Shown here: in pieces, positions 1 through 7,906 of the stretch | Layout of the letters: every line of letters starts with the position of its first letter | How positions within the stretch are numbered: position 1 is the first letter of the stretch | Made by a program: the position numbers and the translations under genes | NCBI GenBank assembly: GCA_937907435.1 | Contig: CALCIA010000053.1 | Span: 1-42,340, forward strand | Length of the DNA stretch: 42,340 nucleotides | From: an uncultured Actinomycetes bacterium | GTDB taxonomy: Bacteria; Actinomycetota; Thermoleophilia; Solirubrobacterales; 70-9 | Reading direction: 5' to 3' | The notes under the pieces: model-generated | Databases searched by the model: none | What the model was told of the DNA's origin: nothing | Seen by the model: the letters and a program-made list of their open reading frames with translations, nothing else

Positions 1-38
1 CCTCATGGGGGTCACAGCCTGCCAGGACCCCCATGAGG
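1..38 (-). terminator. Hairpin at the end of the rml operon
   Basis: Perfect inverted repeat: bases 1-12 (CCTCATGGGGGT) pair with 27-38 (ACCCCCATGAGG), leaving a 14-base loop. It lies about 110 bases past the rmlC stop, so it could end minus-strand transcription. There is no T-run on either side, so this would be a U-less actinobacterial-type terminator or only a structured mRNA end. The left arm touches the window edge and may be longer. Bases 39-147 show no gene. Confidence 0.5.
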
Positions 39-147
39 AGCCCAGGACACCCCCTCCCCCATCTCGGCCAGCCGCAAGCGCGCAACGGACCGCCACCAGC
101 ACTTGCACCTCCACCCGGCCAACCGCCAGTTCCCGAACCCCTATCCC

Positions 148-696
148 TCACCAAGGAAGCGAGTCGGCGATCTCGGCGAGCTTCGGGGCGCTCTTGTCGC
201 GCCCGGAAAGCAGTGGCTCCTCGACCCGCCAGTCGACGCCGACGTCGGGGTCGTCCCAGGCGATGCCCGCCTCGGTCGCCGGGTCGTACACCGAGGACAC
301 CAGGTAGGCGACGTCGGCAACGTCGGAGAGCACCACGAACCCGTGGGCGAAGCCGATCGGCACGAAGAGCTGATGGTGCCGCTCGTCGTCGAGCACGTGA
401 CCCTCCCACTGCCCGTAGGTCGGCGAGTCCCGGCGCAGGTCGACGGCGACGTCGAGGATCGCGCCGCGGGCGCAGCGCAGCAGCTTCGCCTGCCCCGGCG
501 AGGTCTGGAAGTGCAGGCCGCGCAGCGTCCCCCGCGAGGAGCGCGAGTGGTTGTGCTGGACGAACTCGGCATCGACGCCGAGGGCGCGCCACGCGTCCCG
601 GCTGAAGGTCTCGACGAAGAACCCGCGCTCGTCCCCGTGCACCTGCGGTTCGACCAGGACGACCCCGTCGAGCTTCGTCTCGCCCCCCGTCGCCAC
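148..696 (-). CDS. rmlC: dTDP-4-dehydrorhamnose 3,5-epimerase
   Basis: Third step of dTDP-L-rhamnose synthesis: epimerises dTDP-4-keto-6-deoxyglucose at C3 and C5 in the cytoplasm. The 182-residue length is normal for this cupin-fold family. Visible family motifs are GDERGFFVETF (about 21-31), RGLHFQ with the catalytic-base His near 62, and the Tyr-rich stretch YLVSSVYDP (about 131-139) followed by EAGIAWDDP. The start is GTG at 696, whose G is the last base of the rmlB stop TAG, so translation is probably coupled to rmlB. It is the last gene of the rmlD-rmlB-rmlC run. Identification is secure; whether the rhamnose goes to this glycan or elsewhere is inference. Confidence 0.95.
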   Translation of the reverse strand: MATGGETKLDGVVLVEPQVHGDERGFFVETFSRDAWRALGVDAEFVQHNHSRSSRGTLRGLHFQTSPGQAKLLRCARGAILDVAVDLRRDSPTYGQWEGHVLDDERHHQLFVPIGFAHGFVVLSDVADVAYLVSSVYDPATEAGIAWDDPDVGVDWRVEEPLLSGRDKSAPKLAEIADSLPW

Positions 697-1679
697 TAGC
701 CGAGGGCCTTGCCGTACTGCCGTTCGTAGTACTCGCGGTACTCACCGGAGCGGATCGGGCCCCACCAGTCCTCGTTGTCGCGGTACCAGGCGACGGTTTT
801 CTCGATGCCCTCGTCGAAGTGGACCTGGGCCTCCCAGCCGAGCTCGCGCTTCAGCTTCTCCGAGGAGAGGGAGTAGCGGCGGTCGTGGCCCGGGCGGTCG
901 GTGACGTATTCGATCAGCGACTCGTCGCCGTCGACCAGGGAGATGACGCGCTTGACGACCTCGATGTTCTCGCACTCGTCCGGGCCGCCGACGTTGTAGG
1001 CCTCCCCCGCCTTGCCCTTGGCGAGCACGGTGTGGATGCCGCGGCAGAAGTCCTCGACGTAGAGCCAGTTGCGGACCTGCTTGCCGTCGCCGTAGACCGG
1101 GAGCGAGTCGCCGTGCAGCGCGTTCAGCACCATCAACGGGATCAGCTTCTCGGGATATTGGCGCGGGCCGTAGTTGTTGGAGCCGCGGACGATCGAGGCG
1201 TCGAGGTTGTAGGTGTGGACGTGGGCGGCGACGAGGAGGTCGCCCGCCGCCTTGGTCGCCGAGTAGGGCGAGGACGGGTCGAGCGGCGAGGTCTCGGTGA
1301 AGGAGCCGGAGTCGATCGAGCCGTACACCTCGTCGGTGGAGACCTGGACGTAACGCTCCACGCCGAGCTCGCGGACCGCGTCGAGCAGCGTGCCGGTGCC
1401 GATCACGTGGGTGCGGGCGAAGGCCTGCTGGTCGTCGATCGAGCGGTCGACGTGGGACTCGGCGGCGAAGTTGACGACCGCGTCGACTCCCTGCATCGCC
1501 TCGCGGACGATCGCGGGGTCCTCGATCGCGCCCTCGATCAGCCGCGTGCCCTCGGGCAGGTTCTCGGGCCGGCCGGCGTAGGTCAGCTTGTCGAGCACGA
1601 CGATGTCGTGCTCCTGCCCGGCGATGCGGACGTAGGTGGAGCCGATGAATCCGGCGGCGCCGGTGACCAAGAGCTTCAT
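696..1679 (-). CDS. rmlB: dTDP-glucose 4,6-dehydratase
   Basis: Second step of the dTDP-L-rhamnose pathway: NAD-dependent dehydration of dTDP-glucose to dTDP-4-keto-6-deoxyglucose. It is an extended SDR of 327 residues, the usual size. Seen: the nucleotide-binding motif TGAAGFIGS near the N-terminus, the catalytic STDEVYG (TDE at about 115-117) and YSATK (Tyr139, Lys143). The TDE signature separates RmlB from GalE-type epimerases. The ATG at 1679 follows a good ribosome site (GGAGG about 10 bases upstream) and lies 29 bases after the rmlD stop. It overlaps rmlC by one base. No key residue is missing. Confidence 0.96.
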   Translation of the reverse strand: MKLLVTGAAGFIGSTYVRIAGQEHDIVVLDKLTYAGRPENLPEGTRLIEGAIEDPAIVREAMQGVDAVVNFAAESHVDRSIDDQQAFARTHVIGTGTLLDAVRELGVERYVQVSTDEVYGSIDSGSFTETSPLDPSSPYSATKAAGDLLVAAHVHTYNLDASIVRGSNNYGPRQYPEKLIPLMVLNALHGDSLPVYGDGKQVRNWLYVEDFCRGIHTVLAKGKAGEAYNVGGPDECENIEVVKRVISLVDGDESLIEYVTDRPGHDRRYSLSSEKLKRELGWEAQVHFDEGIEKTVAWYRDNEDWWGPIRSGEYREYYERQYGKALG

Positions 1680-1708
1680 GGGATGCGTTCCTCCGTAGCT
1701 TTAACGGT

Positions 1709-2554
1709 CTAGTTCGTCTCGGACTCGCGCTGGGCGAGGTACCCGGCCAGGCCATCGTGCCAGGACGGCAGCCGGATCGCGTGCTCGCGCTGGCTCTGCA
1801 GGGCGGAGAAGGCGGGGCGGGGCGCCGGCCGGCCGAGCATCTCGGTGGTGCCGGAGAGCACTTTCGTTTCCGTCTTCGCCTGCTCGAAGATCTCGCGCGC
1901 GAATTCGTACCAGGAGCACTTGCCCGCCGCGGCCATGTGGTGGATGCCGTACTCGATCCCCTCGATCAGCCGGGTGAGGCCGTAGGCGAGGTGCCAGGTG
2001 TAGGTCGGCGAGGTGACCTGATCGCGGACCACGAGCACCTCGTTGGTCGACTCGGCCAGGCGCAGCATCGTGTCGACGAAGTTGCCGCCGTTGATGCCGA
2101 ACAGTCCCGCCGAGCGCACGATGAAATGACGCTTGTTCGCGGCCGCGGTCGCCTCCTCGCCGGCGAGCTTGGTGCGCCCGTAGGCCGAGAGCGGCGCGGG
2201 CTGGTCGGACTCGACGTAGGGCTCGCCCTTCTGGCCGTCGAAGACGTAATCGGTGGAGACGAAGACGACCGCGGCGTCGACCTCGCGGGCGCCCGCGGCG
2301 ACGTTGCCGGCCCCGGTCCCGTTCACCGCGAACGCGGCCTCCTCGGCGGTCTCCGCCCCGTCGACGTCGGTCCAGGCGGTGCAGTTGATGACCATGTCGG
2401 GCCGCTCGAGCTCGAGCCGCCGCCGCACCACCTCGTTGTCGGTGACGTCCATCTCGGCCCGCCCGAAGCCGACCACATCGTGCCCCGCGTTCCCCGCGGC
2501 AAGCACCATGTCGCGCCCGAGCTGCCCTTCGGCACCCGCGACCAGAACCTTCAT
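1709..2554 (-). CDS. rmlD: dTDP-4-dehydrorhamnose reductase
   Basis: Final step of dTDP-L-rhamnose synthesis: NAD(P)H-dependent reduction of the 4-keto group. From the ATG at 2554 the protein is 281 residues, typical of RmlD. The frame stays open upstream to 2680, but those extra 42 residues are low-complexity and come before the normal MKVLVAGAEGQLG nucleotide-binding start, so 2554 is preferred. Seen: FVSTDYVFDG (about 98-107) and YGRTK (Tyr125, Lys129). It is followed by rmlB 29 bases on. The 258-base gap before it (2555-2812) contains no gene and may hold the promoter for rmlDBC, though no convincing -35/-10 pair stands out. Confidence 0.94.
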   Translation of the reverse strand: MKVLVAGAEGQLGRDMVLAAGNAGHDVVGFGRAEMDVTDNEVVRRRLELERPDMVINCTAWTDVDGAETAEEAAFAVNGTGAGNVAAGAREVDAAVVFVSTDYVFDGQKGEPYVESDQPAPLSAYGRTKLAGEEATAAANKRHFIVRSAGLFGINGGNFVDTMLRLAESTNEVLVVRDQVTSPTYTWHLAYGLTRLIEGIEYGIHHMAAAGKCSWYEFAREIFEQAKTETKVLSGTTEMLGRPAPRPAFSALQSQREHAIRLPSWHDGLAGYLAQRESETN

Positions 2555-2785
2555 CGGCCCATCCCCGCTCTCGTCGTCATCTCCAGGTGTCTTTGCGGAA
2601 ACCCGCGTGTGCGGCTGGCGAGTGCCGGACCGAGCGGGGGTAGGACGCAGGTTGGCCGAATGGCAGCGCCATTTGGCCATCCGAGGACGACGCCCCGCGA
2701 AGTGTGTCCGGGGCCGCCAGGCGTGCGCGGGGGTTTTCGGATAGACACCAAAGCCCGAACAGGCTATTGCCCCGAAAGTCGCGAC

Positions 2786-2800
2786 GGCGCCTGGCGCCGC
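2786..2800 (-). terminator. GC-rich inverted repeat after the membrane-protein gene
   Basis: CGGCGCC, one base, then GGCGCCG: a perfect 7-base inverted repeat 13 bases beyond the stop of the 2813-4507 gene. The one-base centre means the inner pairs must open for a hairpin to form. There is no T-run. It could act as a weak terminator separating rmlA and the membrane gene from rmlDBC, or it could be chance in this GC-rich DNA. Confidence 0.25.
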
Positions 2801-2812
2801 GGGATCGATCGT

Positions 2813-4507
2813 CTAGCGGCGGATGCGGGCTGCCGCGGCGCGCCAGTCGAGCCCCGCCAGTCCCCAGATCAAGGCGATCGCGGCGATCGCCAGGGAGACG
2901 AGGGTGATCCAGATGCCGACCTTGGCTTCCGGTTCCAGGTGGGTCGAGAAGGTGACTTCGCGGGGTTGGGAGGAGGCCGGGAGGCGGACGATCTGGTCGG
3001 AGTTTTCGTTGCGGGCTACCGCTTCGGCGCCGGTGATGGACACGAAGTAGGGGCCGGTGACGACGTTGGTGAGGATCGTGCCTTCGGGCCCCGGGGGGAC
3101 GGTCACGGTGTAGCTCTTCTTCACGCCTTCGTCGACCGGCACCTTCAGTTCGCCGGGCAGGGTCGGTTCGCCGAGCGGCTCGGTGGCGTCGCCGAACTGG
3201 ATGAAGGCGTACCAGGATTCCGGCGGGGTCGAGGCCGACGCGGTGGCCGCGTCACGGCCGCCGTTGAGCCACGAGCGCACCTGGTGGTTCTGCACGACGG
3301 CGGCGTAGAAGCTGATCGTGCAGACGAGCGCGAGGAGCGCCGCGGGCACCTTCGAGAGGTTGCCCGACCGCTGCATCGCGGCGATCGCGAGCGTCGTCAT
3401 CCCCACCATCGCCAGGTCGACGTAGGTCAGCAGCCGGTACGGGAACTGGATGTAGGTGAGGAAGGTCGGCAGGTGCCAGATCGATCCCGAGTGCATGACG
3501 AGGAAGAGGAGGACCGCGGTGAGCGCGACCAGGCCGATCGCCACCCGGCGCAGGAACGGGGTCAGATAACGCCAGAAGAAGAGGCCGAAGGCGATCGTCC
3601 AGAACGCCATCAGCACCGGCAGCTGGGCGTTGATGTCGCCGTGGATGACCGGGTTCAGGTGGGCGCCGTTGCGGAAGAGGCTGAAGAGCTGGGACGCGGT
3701 CGTGTATTCCTGCTGGGACAGCGGGTCCGGCGCGTTTTCCGCCAGCTTGCTGTTCATCAGCAGCTCGGGCAGGAGGATCCAGGCGTTGATCCCGAAGGCG
3801 AGGACGGCAAGCCAGACGAGGCGCAGGCCGCGCCTGGCGTGGCGGCGGGCCGAGCGCCAGTCGGCGGCGACCATGATCGCGCCGACGAGGACGAGGAAGG
3901 TCACCCCCCAGGCCGTGGTGAGGACGTGCGAGCCGGTGAGGAAGACGAGGCCGACGACGAAGGCGACCGCCGGCCCGAGCTTCGTCCGCTCGGCGCGGAA
4001 GAGCGCCAGCCCGCTGGCGGCGACCAGCGCGATCATGCAGCAGCCGATCGTCTCCGGGATGCCGCCGCGGCCGAAGTTGTTGGAGATCGCGTAGGGGGCG
4101 GTGACGGCGAGGAGGCCGGGGATCTGGATCAGCCAGCCGCGGATCCCCGCCTGCACCGCGAGCCACGTCCAGGCCAGGTAGGAGGCGCAGAGGGCGAGGA
4201 AGATGCCGATCACGGTCGCCGCGTCGGCGCCGATCAGCCAGGCGCCGTAGCCGAGCACCGCGTAGAGCGTCCCGCCGTAGAACGCGTAGTAGGGGTAGAA
4301 GGCGCCGAGGTCGGACTGCAGGTAGTAGCTCGGCAGCCCGAGCGCCGAGATGTTGGCGCCCTGCGCGTGGATCAGCCAGAGGTGGTTGCCCCAGTCGGAG
4401 GCGAAGGTACGGTCGCTGAGCAGCGGCGAGCCGAGCACGACGAGCACCACGGCGGGGATCGCCCAGTGCCAGTGGGCGCGCCAATTCCACCGGCCGGCGG
4501 AGGTCAT
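2813..4507 (-). CDS. Large GT-C-like polytopic membrane protein (copy A)
   Basis: This 564-residue protein has about ten or more hydrophobic segments, then an extracytoplasmic C-terminal region (about 400-520) and a last membrane helix before a basic tail (ending AAARIRR). The first loop after TM1 carries DWGNHLWLIHAQG, and a later loop carries YYAFYGGTLYAVLG. An early acidic loop in a many-TM protein resembles GT-C glycosyltransferases and YfhO-like proteins that use polyprenyl-phosphate sugars, but no family is firmly recognised. It is clearly paralogous to the protein at 22113-23879 (same loop motifs, same VPPG...TN...GPY C-terminal domain). It begins 16 bases after rmlA, suggesting co-transcription. 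Transfer of a lipid-linked sugar on the outer face of the membrane is inferred. Confidence 0.8.
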   Translation of the reverse strand: MTSAGRWNWRAHWHWAIPAVVLVVLGSPLLSDRTFASDWGNHLWLIHAQGANISALGLPSYYLQSDLGAFYPYYAFYGGTLYAVLGYGAWLIGADAATVIGIFLALCASYLAWTWLAVQAGIRGWLIQIPGLLAVTAPYAISNNFGRGGIPETIGCCMIALVAASGLALFRAERTKLGPAVAFVVGLVFLTGSHVLTTAWGVTFLVLVGAIMVAADWRSARRHARRGLRLVWLAVLAFGINAWILLPELLMNSKLAENAPDPLSQQEYTTASQLFSLFRNGAHLNPVIHGDINAQLPVLMAFWTIAFGLFFWRYLTPFLRRVAIGLVALTAVLLFLVMHSGSIWHLPTFLTYIQFPYRLLTYVDLAMVGMTTLAIAAMQRSGNLSKVPAALLALVCTISFYAAVVQNHQVRSWLNGGRDAATASASTPPESWYAFIQFGDATEPLGEPTLPGELKVPVDEGVKKSYTVTVPPGPEGTILTNVVTGPYFVSITGAEAVARNENSDQIVRLPASSQPREVTFSTHLEPEAKVGIWITLVSLAIAAIALIWGLAGLDWRAAAARIRR

Positions 4508-4523
4508 CGGCCGCGCGGCACCG

Positions 4524-5603
4524 TCAAAGGATTTCGATGATGGAGTTGTCGCCGACCAGGAGGCGGAGCGTCTTCGGCAGGCCCTCGCTGCGGGTCAGCT
4601 TCACGTTGCGGCCGAGGAGGCTGGCCTCCATGCGGGTGCCGAGATCCTCGACGGTCGAGTTGGCGAGGACGATCGAGTGCTCGACCTCGCAGCGGCGGAC
4701 GGCGACCTCGTCGCCGATCGAGGTGTAGGGACCGATGAAGGCGTCTTCGACGGTGGCACCGGGGCCGATCACGGCCGGGCCGCGGACGATCGAGCGGACG
4801 ACCTTGGCGCCGGGCGAGATGACGACCCGCCCTTCGACCCGCGAGTCCTCGTCGACCTCGCCCTCGATCGACTCCTCGACCTCCTCCAGCACCAGCCGGT
4901 TGGCCTCCAGCATGTCGGCGAGCTGCCCGGTGTCCTTCCACCAGCCGCGCACGACCTCGGACTGCACGCGGCGGCCGTCGTCGATCAGCGTCTGGATCGC
5001 CTCGGTGATCTCGAGCTCACCGCGCCAGGACGGCTCGAGGCGGCGGGCGGCGTCGAAGATCAGCGGGCTGAACAGGTACACCCCGACCAGCGCCAGGTTC
5101 GACGGCGGGTCTTTCGGCTTCTCGATCAGCCGCACGATCCCGCCCTCCGGCGTCAGCTCGGCCACCCCGTAGCTCTGCGGGTCGTCGACCGGCGTCAACA
5201 GGATCAGCGCGTCGGGGTCGTCCTCGGCAAAGGTCGAAACAAGCCCCCGCAGCCCGTGGCTCAGCAGGTTGTCCCCCAGGTACATGACGAACGGCGCGCC
5301 GCCGATGAACTCCTCCGCGGTCAGCACCGCATGCGCCAGCCCGGCCGGCTTGTCCTGGACGATGTAGGTGATGCTCGCCCCGAACTGCGACCCGTCCCCC
5401 GCCGCCTCCCGGATCTCGTCCCCGGTCTCCGGCGCGATGATGATCCCGATCTCCTTCACCCCGGCGTCGACCAGCGCCTCGATGCCGTAGAAGAGCACCG
5501 GCTTGTTCGCCACCGGCACCAGCTGCTTGGCAGAGGTGTGCGTGATCGGGCGCAGGCGAGTGCCGGCGCCACCGGACAGGATCAGTCCCTTGAGGGGCTC
5601 CAT
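4524..5603 (-). CDS. rmlA: Glucose-1-phosphate thymidylyltransferase, long form
   Basis: First step of dTDP-rhamnose synthesis: glucose 1-phosphate plus dTTP to dTDP-glucose. The start is ATG 5603 (MEPLKGLILSGGAGTRLRP); the open frame continues 63 residues upstream but with no family similarity. At 359 residues this is the long form, with an N-terminal nucleotidyltransferase domain (GGAGTRLRP at about 11-19, Lys26 in SAKQLVP, later YLGDN) and a C-terminal left-handed beta-helix of imperfect hexapeptides (about 240-350, with repeated VI.PGA-type rungs). It is separated from rmlDBC by the membrane protein rather than adjacent as in compact rml operons. Divergent from the methyltransferase at 5938. 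Confidence 0.93.
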   Translation of the reverse strand: MEPLKGLILSGGAGTRLRPITHTSAKQLVPVANKPVLFYGIEALVDAGVKEIGIIIAPETGDEIREAAGDGSQFGASITYIVQDKPAGLAHAVLTAEEFIGGAPFVMYLGDNLLSHGLRGLVSTFAEDDPDALILLTPVDDPQSYGVAELTPEGGIVRLIEKPKDPPSNLALVGVYLFSPLIFDAARRLEPSWRGELEITEAIQTLIDDGRRVQSEVVRGWWKDTGQLADMLEANRLVLEEVEESIEGEVDEDSRVEGRVVISPGAKVVRSIVRGPAVIGPGATVEDAFIGPYTSIGDEVAVRRCEVEHSIVLANSTVEDLGTRMEASLLGRNVKLTRSEGLPKTLRLLVGDNSIIEIL

Positions 5604-5795
5604 CGGACGCTGGAACCCTACTGACCGGCGAGGGATGCCGTAGGAACCGCGGTCGCCTTGTGTCTTACGGTCGACACCTGCGGCCTCAGAGAGGACCTTG
5701 CTCTGGAAGGCCTGCGCTGTTGAGCGCGGGCGCCTCGAATCCGTCCAGCCATGCGCCGACCATCGTCGCCGTGCAGCAGCGTCGCATCGCATTAC

Positions 5796-5864
5796 CGCTT
5801 TAACAGGCTGTCGAATCCCGTTTTAACAGGTGGTTGGGTCCCGTTTTGACAGGCATCTCGGTCC
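5796..5864. repeat. Three tandem 23-bp direct repeats
   Basis: Units at 5796-5818, 5819-5841 and 5842-5864 are exactly head-to-tail. Each starts CG(C/T)TTT(A/G)ACAGG and ends TCC; the central bases vary. They lie in the 334-base divergent gap between rmlA (start 5603) and the methyltransferase (5938), about 75 bases before the latter. The third unit contains TTGACA (5846-5851), but no good -10 follows at 16-18 bases. The remaining gap sequence shows no gene. The pattern fits a multi-site protein-binding region: an operator array, or the end of a lost IS21-like element, whose termini carry repeated transposase sites. Confidence 0.75.
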
Positions 5865-5937
5865 CCCATCTATCCGTTCGGAGGTTTTCGCGCGGCGCAG
5901 CCTGGCGGGCGATCTCCCCAGATTTCGAGAAGGAGCG

Positions 5938-6900
5938 ATGTGGGGGACAGGTACCCTGCGCCGCGTGGAACCCGTTCGATCCAGCGCCGAGCTTGCCACC
6001 GCCGGTGCCGCCGACCCGCCTCCCGCCTATCTCGACGCGCGCGCCGAGTTCGCCTATCGATACCTGCGCGGCGTGGGGCTGGAGATCGGCGCGCTCAACC
6101 GTCGCCTCCCCGTCCCCGCCTGGGCGACGGCCCGCAACGTCGACCGCCTGCCGACCGCGGAGCTGCGCGCGGCCTACCCGGAGCTGGAGGGGACGGAGCT
6201 GGCCGCGGTCGACGTGGTCGACGACGGCGAACGGCTGGAGACGGTCGCGCCGGACTCGCAGGACTTCATCGTCGCCAACCACTTCCTCGAGCACACCGAG
6301 GACCCGATCGGCACGATCGCGATCCACCTCGGCAAGCTGAGGCCGGGCGGCATCCTTTTCTACGCGGTGCCCGACAAGCGCTACACCTTCGACCACCGGC
6401 GCGAGGTGACCACGGTCGAGCACATCATCCGCGATCACACCGACGGGCCGGAGTGGTCACGGCGCGAGCACTACGACGAATACGGCGCCGCGGTGCTCGG
6501 CGACGAGCGCGAACGCGAAGCGCCGGACTTCGCCGAGCGGGCCGAGCGGTTCTCCCGCGAACTCGAAGACAGCCAGGTCTCGATCCACGCGCACACTTTC
6601 ACCGCGGCGAGCTTCCTGGCGCTGCTGCTGGAGATCCGCGAGCGCTCCGAGGGGGCCTTCGAGGTCGAGGCCTTCGCCCGGCACGAGGCCGAGGCGGTCG
6701 CGATCCTGCGCAAGGGCGGCGTCGACCCGACGCCTGCCGCGCCCGCGCCGAGCGCCCCGGAGCTCGCCGCCGAGGCCGACCGCCTGCGCACCCAGGTCGC
6801 CCAACTGGAGCGCGAGCTGGGTCGGCTGAAGGGGTCCTCGAGCTGGCGGGTGACCGAGCCACTGCGCGCCGCCAAGGCGCGCCTCGGCGGGCGTCGCTGA
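5938..6900 (+). CDS. SAM-dependent methyltransferase-like protein with coiled-coil tail
   Basis: 320 residues from the ATG at 5938. A GTG at 5965 is an alternative; AAGGAG at 5930-5935 sits unusually close to the ATG, so the start is uncertain. The core looks like a class I methyltransferase: LEIGALNRRLPVP as a degenerate glycine motif, then IVANHFLEHTEDP and LRPGGILFYAVPDKRYTFD, the post-I and motif-IV-like signatures seen in polysaccharide-cluster methyltransferases. The C-terminus is a heptad coiled coil (AAEADRLRTQVAQLERELG) ending SSSWRVTEPLRAAKAR, a tail almost identical to that of the methyltransferase at 41157. It precedes a GT2 gene by 12 bases and is likely co-transcribed. The substrate is unknown. 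Confidence 0.82.
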   Translation: MWGTGTLRRVEPVRSSAELATAGAADPPPAYLDARAEFAYRYLRGVGLEIGALNRRLPVPAWATARNVDRLPTAELRAAYPELEGTELAAVDVVDDGERLETVAPDSQDFIVANHFLEHTEDPIGTIAIHLGKLRPGGILFYAVPDKRYTFDHRREVTTVEHIIRDHTDGPEWSRREHYDEYGAAVLGDEREREAPDFAERAERFSRELEDSQVSIHAHTFTAASFLALLLEIRERSEGAFEVEAFARHEAEAVAILRKGGVDPTPAAPAPSAPELAAEADRLRTQVAQLERELGRLKGSSSWRVTEPLRAAKARLGGRR

Positions 6901-6912
6901 CGGCGGCCCGCG

Positions 6913-7839
6913 GTGCGACCCGCGGTCTACATCCCCAACTTCAACGGCGGCGAGCTCCTGACGCGGGCGCTGGAGAGCCTGCGCGGCCAGACGCGGGAGG
7001 TCGACGTGGTGGTCGTCGACAACGGCTCCAGCGACGGCTCCAACGCGACGGTGGCGGAGCGCTTCCCCGAGGTGGCGCTGTTGCGGCTGGACGAGAACCT
7101 CGGCTTCGGCGCGGCGCTGAACCGGGCGATCGCGGCCCATCCCGGCGACCCGCTCATCCTCCTGAACAACGATGCGGAGGCCGAGCCGACCTTCGTCGAG
7201 GCGCTGCTCGACGGGCTCGGGGATGGCATCGACTCGGTTGCCGGGGTGCTGGTGCAGGAACGCGACCCGGGCCTGGTCGACTCCGCCGGCGTCGTCGCCG
7301 ACGCGACGCTGATGGGCTTCGATCACCTCCATGGCGAGCCTCTCGCGGCGCTCGCGGACGCGCCCGACCCGCTCGGCCCGACCGGCGGCGCCGCCCTCTA
7401 TCGCCACGCCGCCTTCACCACGGTCGGCGGCTTCGACGAGCGCATCTTCCTCTACTACGAGGATCTCGACCTGGCCCTGCGTCTGGCGGCGCGGGGCGGG
7501 CGGTGCCGCCTGGCGCCCGAGGCGCGCGCCCTGCACGCCTACTCGGCGAGCCTCGGCGCGGCAAGCGGCGCCAAGTACGCGCGCACGGGCTGGAGCCGCG
7601 GCTACATGCTGCGCCGCTACGGGGTGATGCGCGACCCGCGCCTGGCGCTGCGGGCCCTCGCCTGCGAGGCGGCGATCTGCGCAGGGCAGCTGCTTCGCGA
7701 CCACACGGTGGAGGGACTGACGGGGCGCGTCCGCGGCTTCCGCGCGAGCGCCGGCCTGCCGCGTGAGACGGCGGGCGGCCCACTCCTCGACCTCAGCGCG
7801 CGCGAGGCGTTAACCCTTCGTCGCCGCCGGCGCGCCTGA
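6913..7839 (+). CDS. Family 2 glycosyltransferase (rhamnosyltransferase-like)
   Basis: 308 residues starting at a GTG. GT-A fold features seen: AVYIPNFNGG N-terminal strand, VVVVDNGSSDGS (about 32-43), ENLGFGAALN, the metal-binding LLNNDAEAEP (Asp near 87) and the acceptor-side FLYYEDLDLALR (about 175-186). The GFG.A.N plus NND pattern is typical of the WbbL/rhamnosyltransferase-like branch of GT2, which fits with rml genes nearby, but donor and linkage cannot be read from sequence. The C-terminal 70 residues are basic and lack a membrane segment. It follows the methyltransferase by 12 bases and converges with the GT2 at 7907. Confidence 0.9.
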   Translation: MRPAVYIPNFNGGELLTRALESLRGQTREVDVVVVDNGSSDGSNATVAERFPEVALLRLDENLGFGAALNRAIAAHPGDPLILLNNDAEAEPTFVEALLDGLGDGIDSVAGVLVQERDPGLVDSAGVVADATLMGFDHLHGEPLAALADAPDPLGPTGGAALYRHAAFTTVGGFDERIFLYYEDLDLALRLAARGGRCRLAPEARALHAYSASLGAASGAKYARTGWSRGYMLRRYGVMRDPRLALRALACEAAICAGQLLRDHTVEGLTGRVRGFRASAGLPRETAGGPLLDLSAREALTLRRRRRA

Positions 7840-7844
7840 GGCGG

Positions 7845-7887
7845 GCGTTCGCAGTAATGACCGGATAGCGACCAAAAATGCGAACGC
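7845..7887. terminator. Hairpin between convergent glycosyltransferase genes
   Basis: GCGTTCGCA (7845-7853) and TGCGAACGC (7879-7887) form a perfect 9-base stem with a 25-base loop. It fills the 67-base gap between the stop of the plus-strand GT2 (7839) and the stop of the minus-strand GT2 (7907), the expected place for a shared terminator. The run of five As in the loop (7874-7878) is the only AT-rich part, and no T-tract follows the stem. Confidence 0.45.
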
Positions 7888-7906
7888 GAGGCGGGTCGGG
7901 GCCAGC

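Noticed and set aside
1757..4540. Plus-strand open frame of 927 codons
   Set aside because: It is antisense to rmlD and the GT-C-like membrane protein, has low-complexity Arg/Asp/Gly/Glu composition and no motif; long shadow frames are expected in such GC-rich DNA.
5846..5874. TTGACA promoter for the methyltransferase at 5938
   Set aside because: The -35 is perfect but is part of the 23-bp repeat, and the hexamers 16-18 bases on (ATCTAT, TCTATC) match a -10 poorly.
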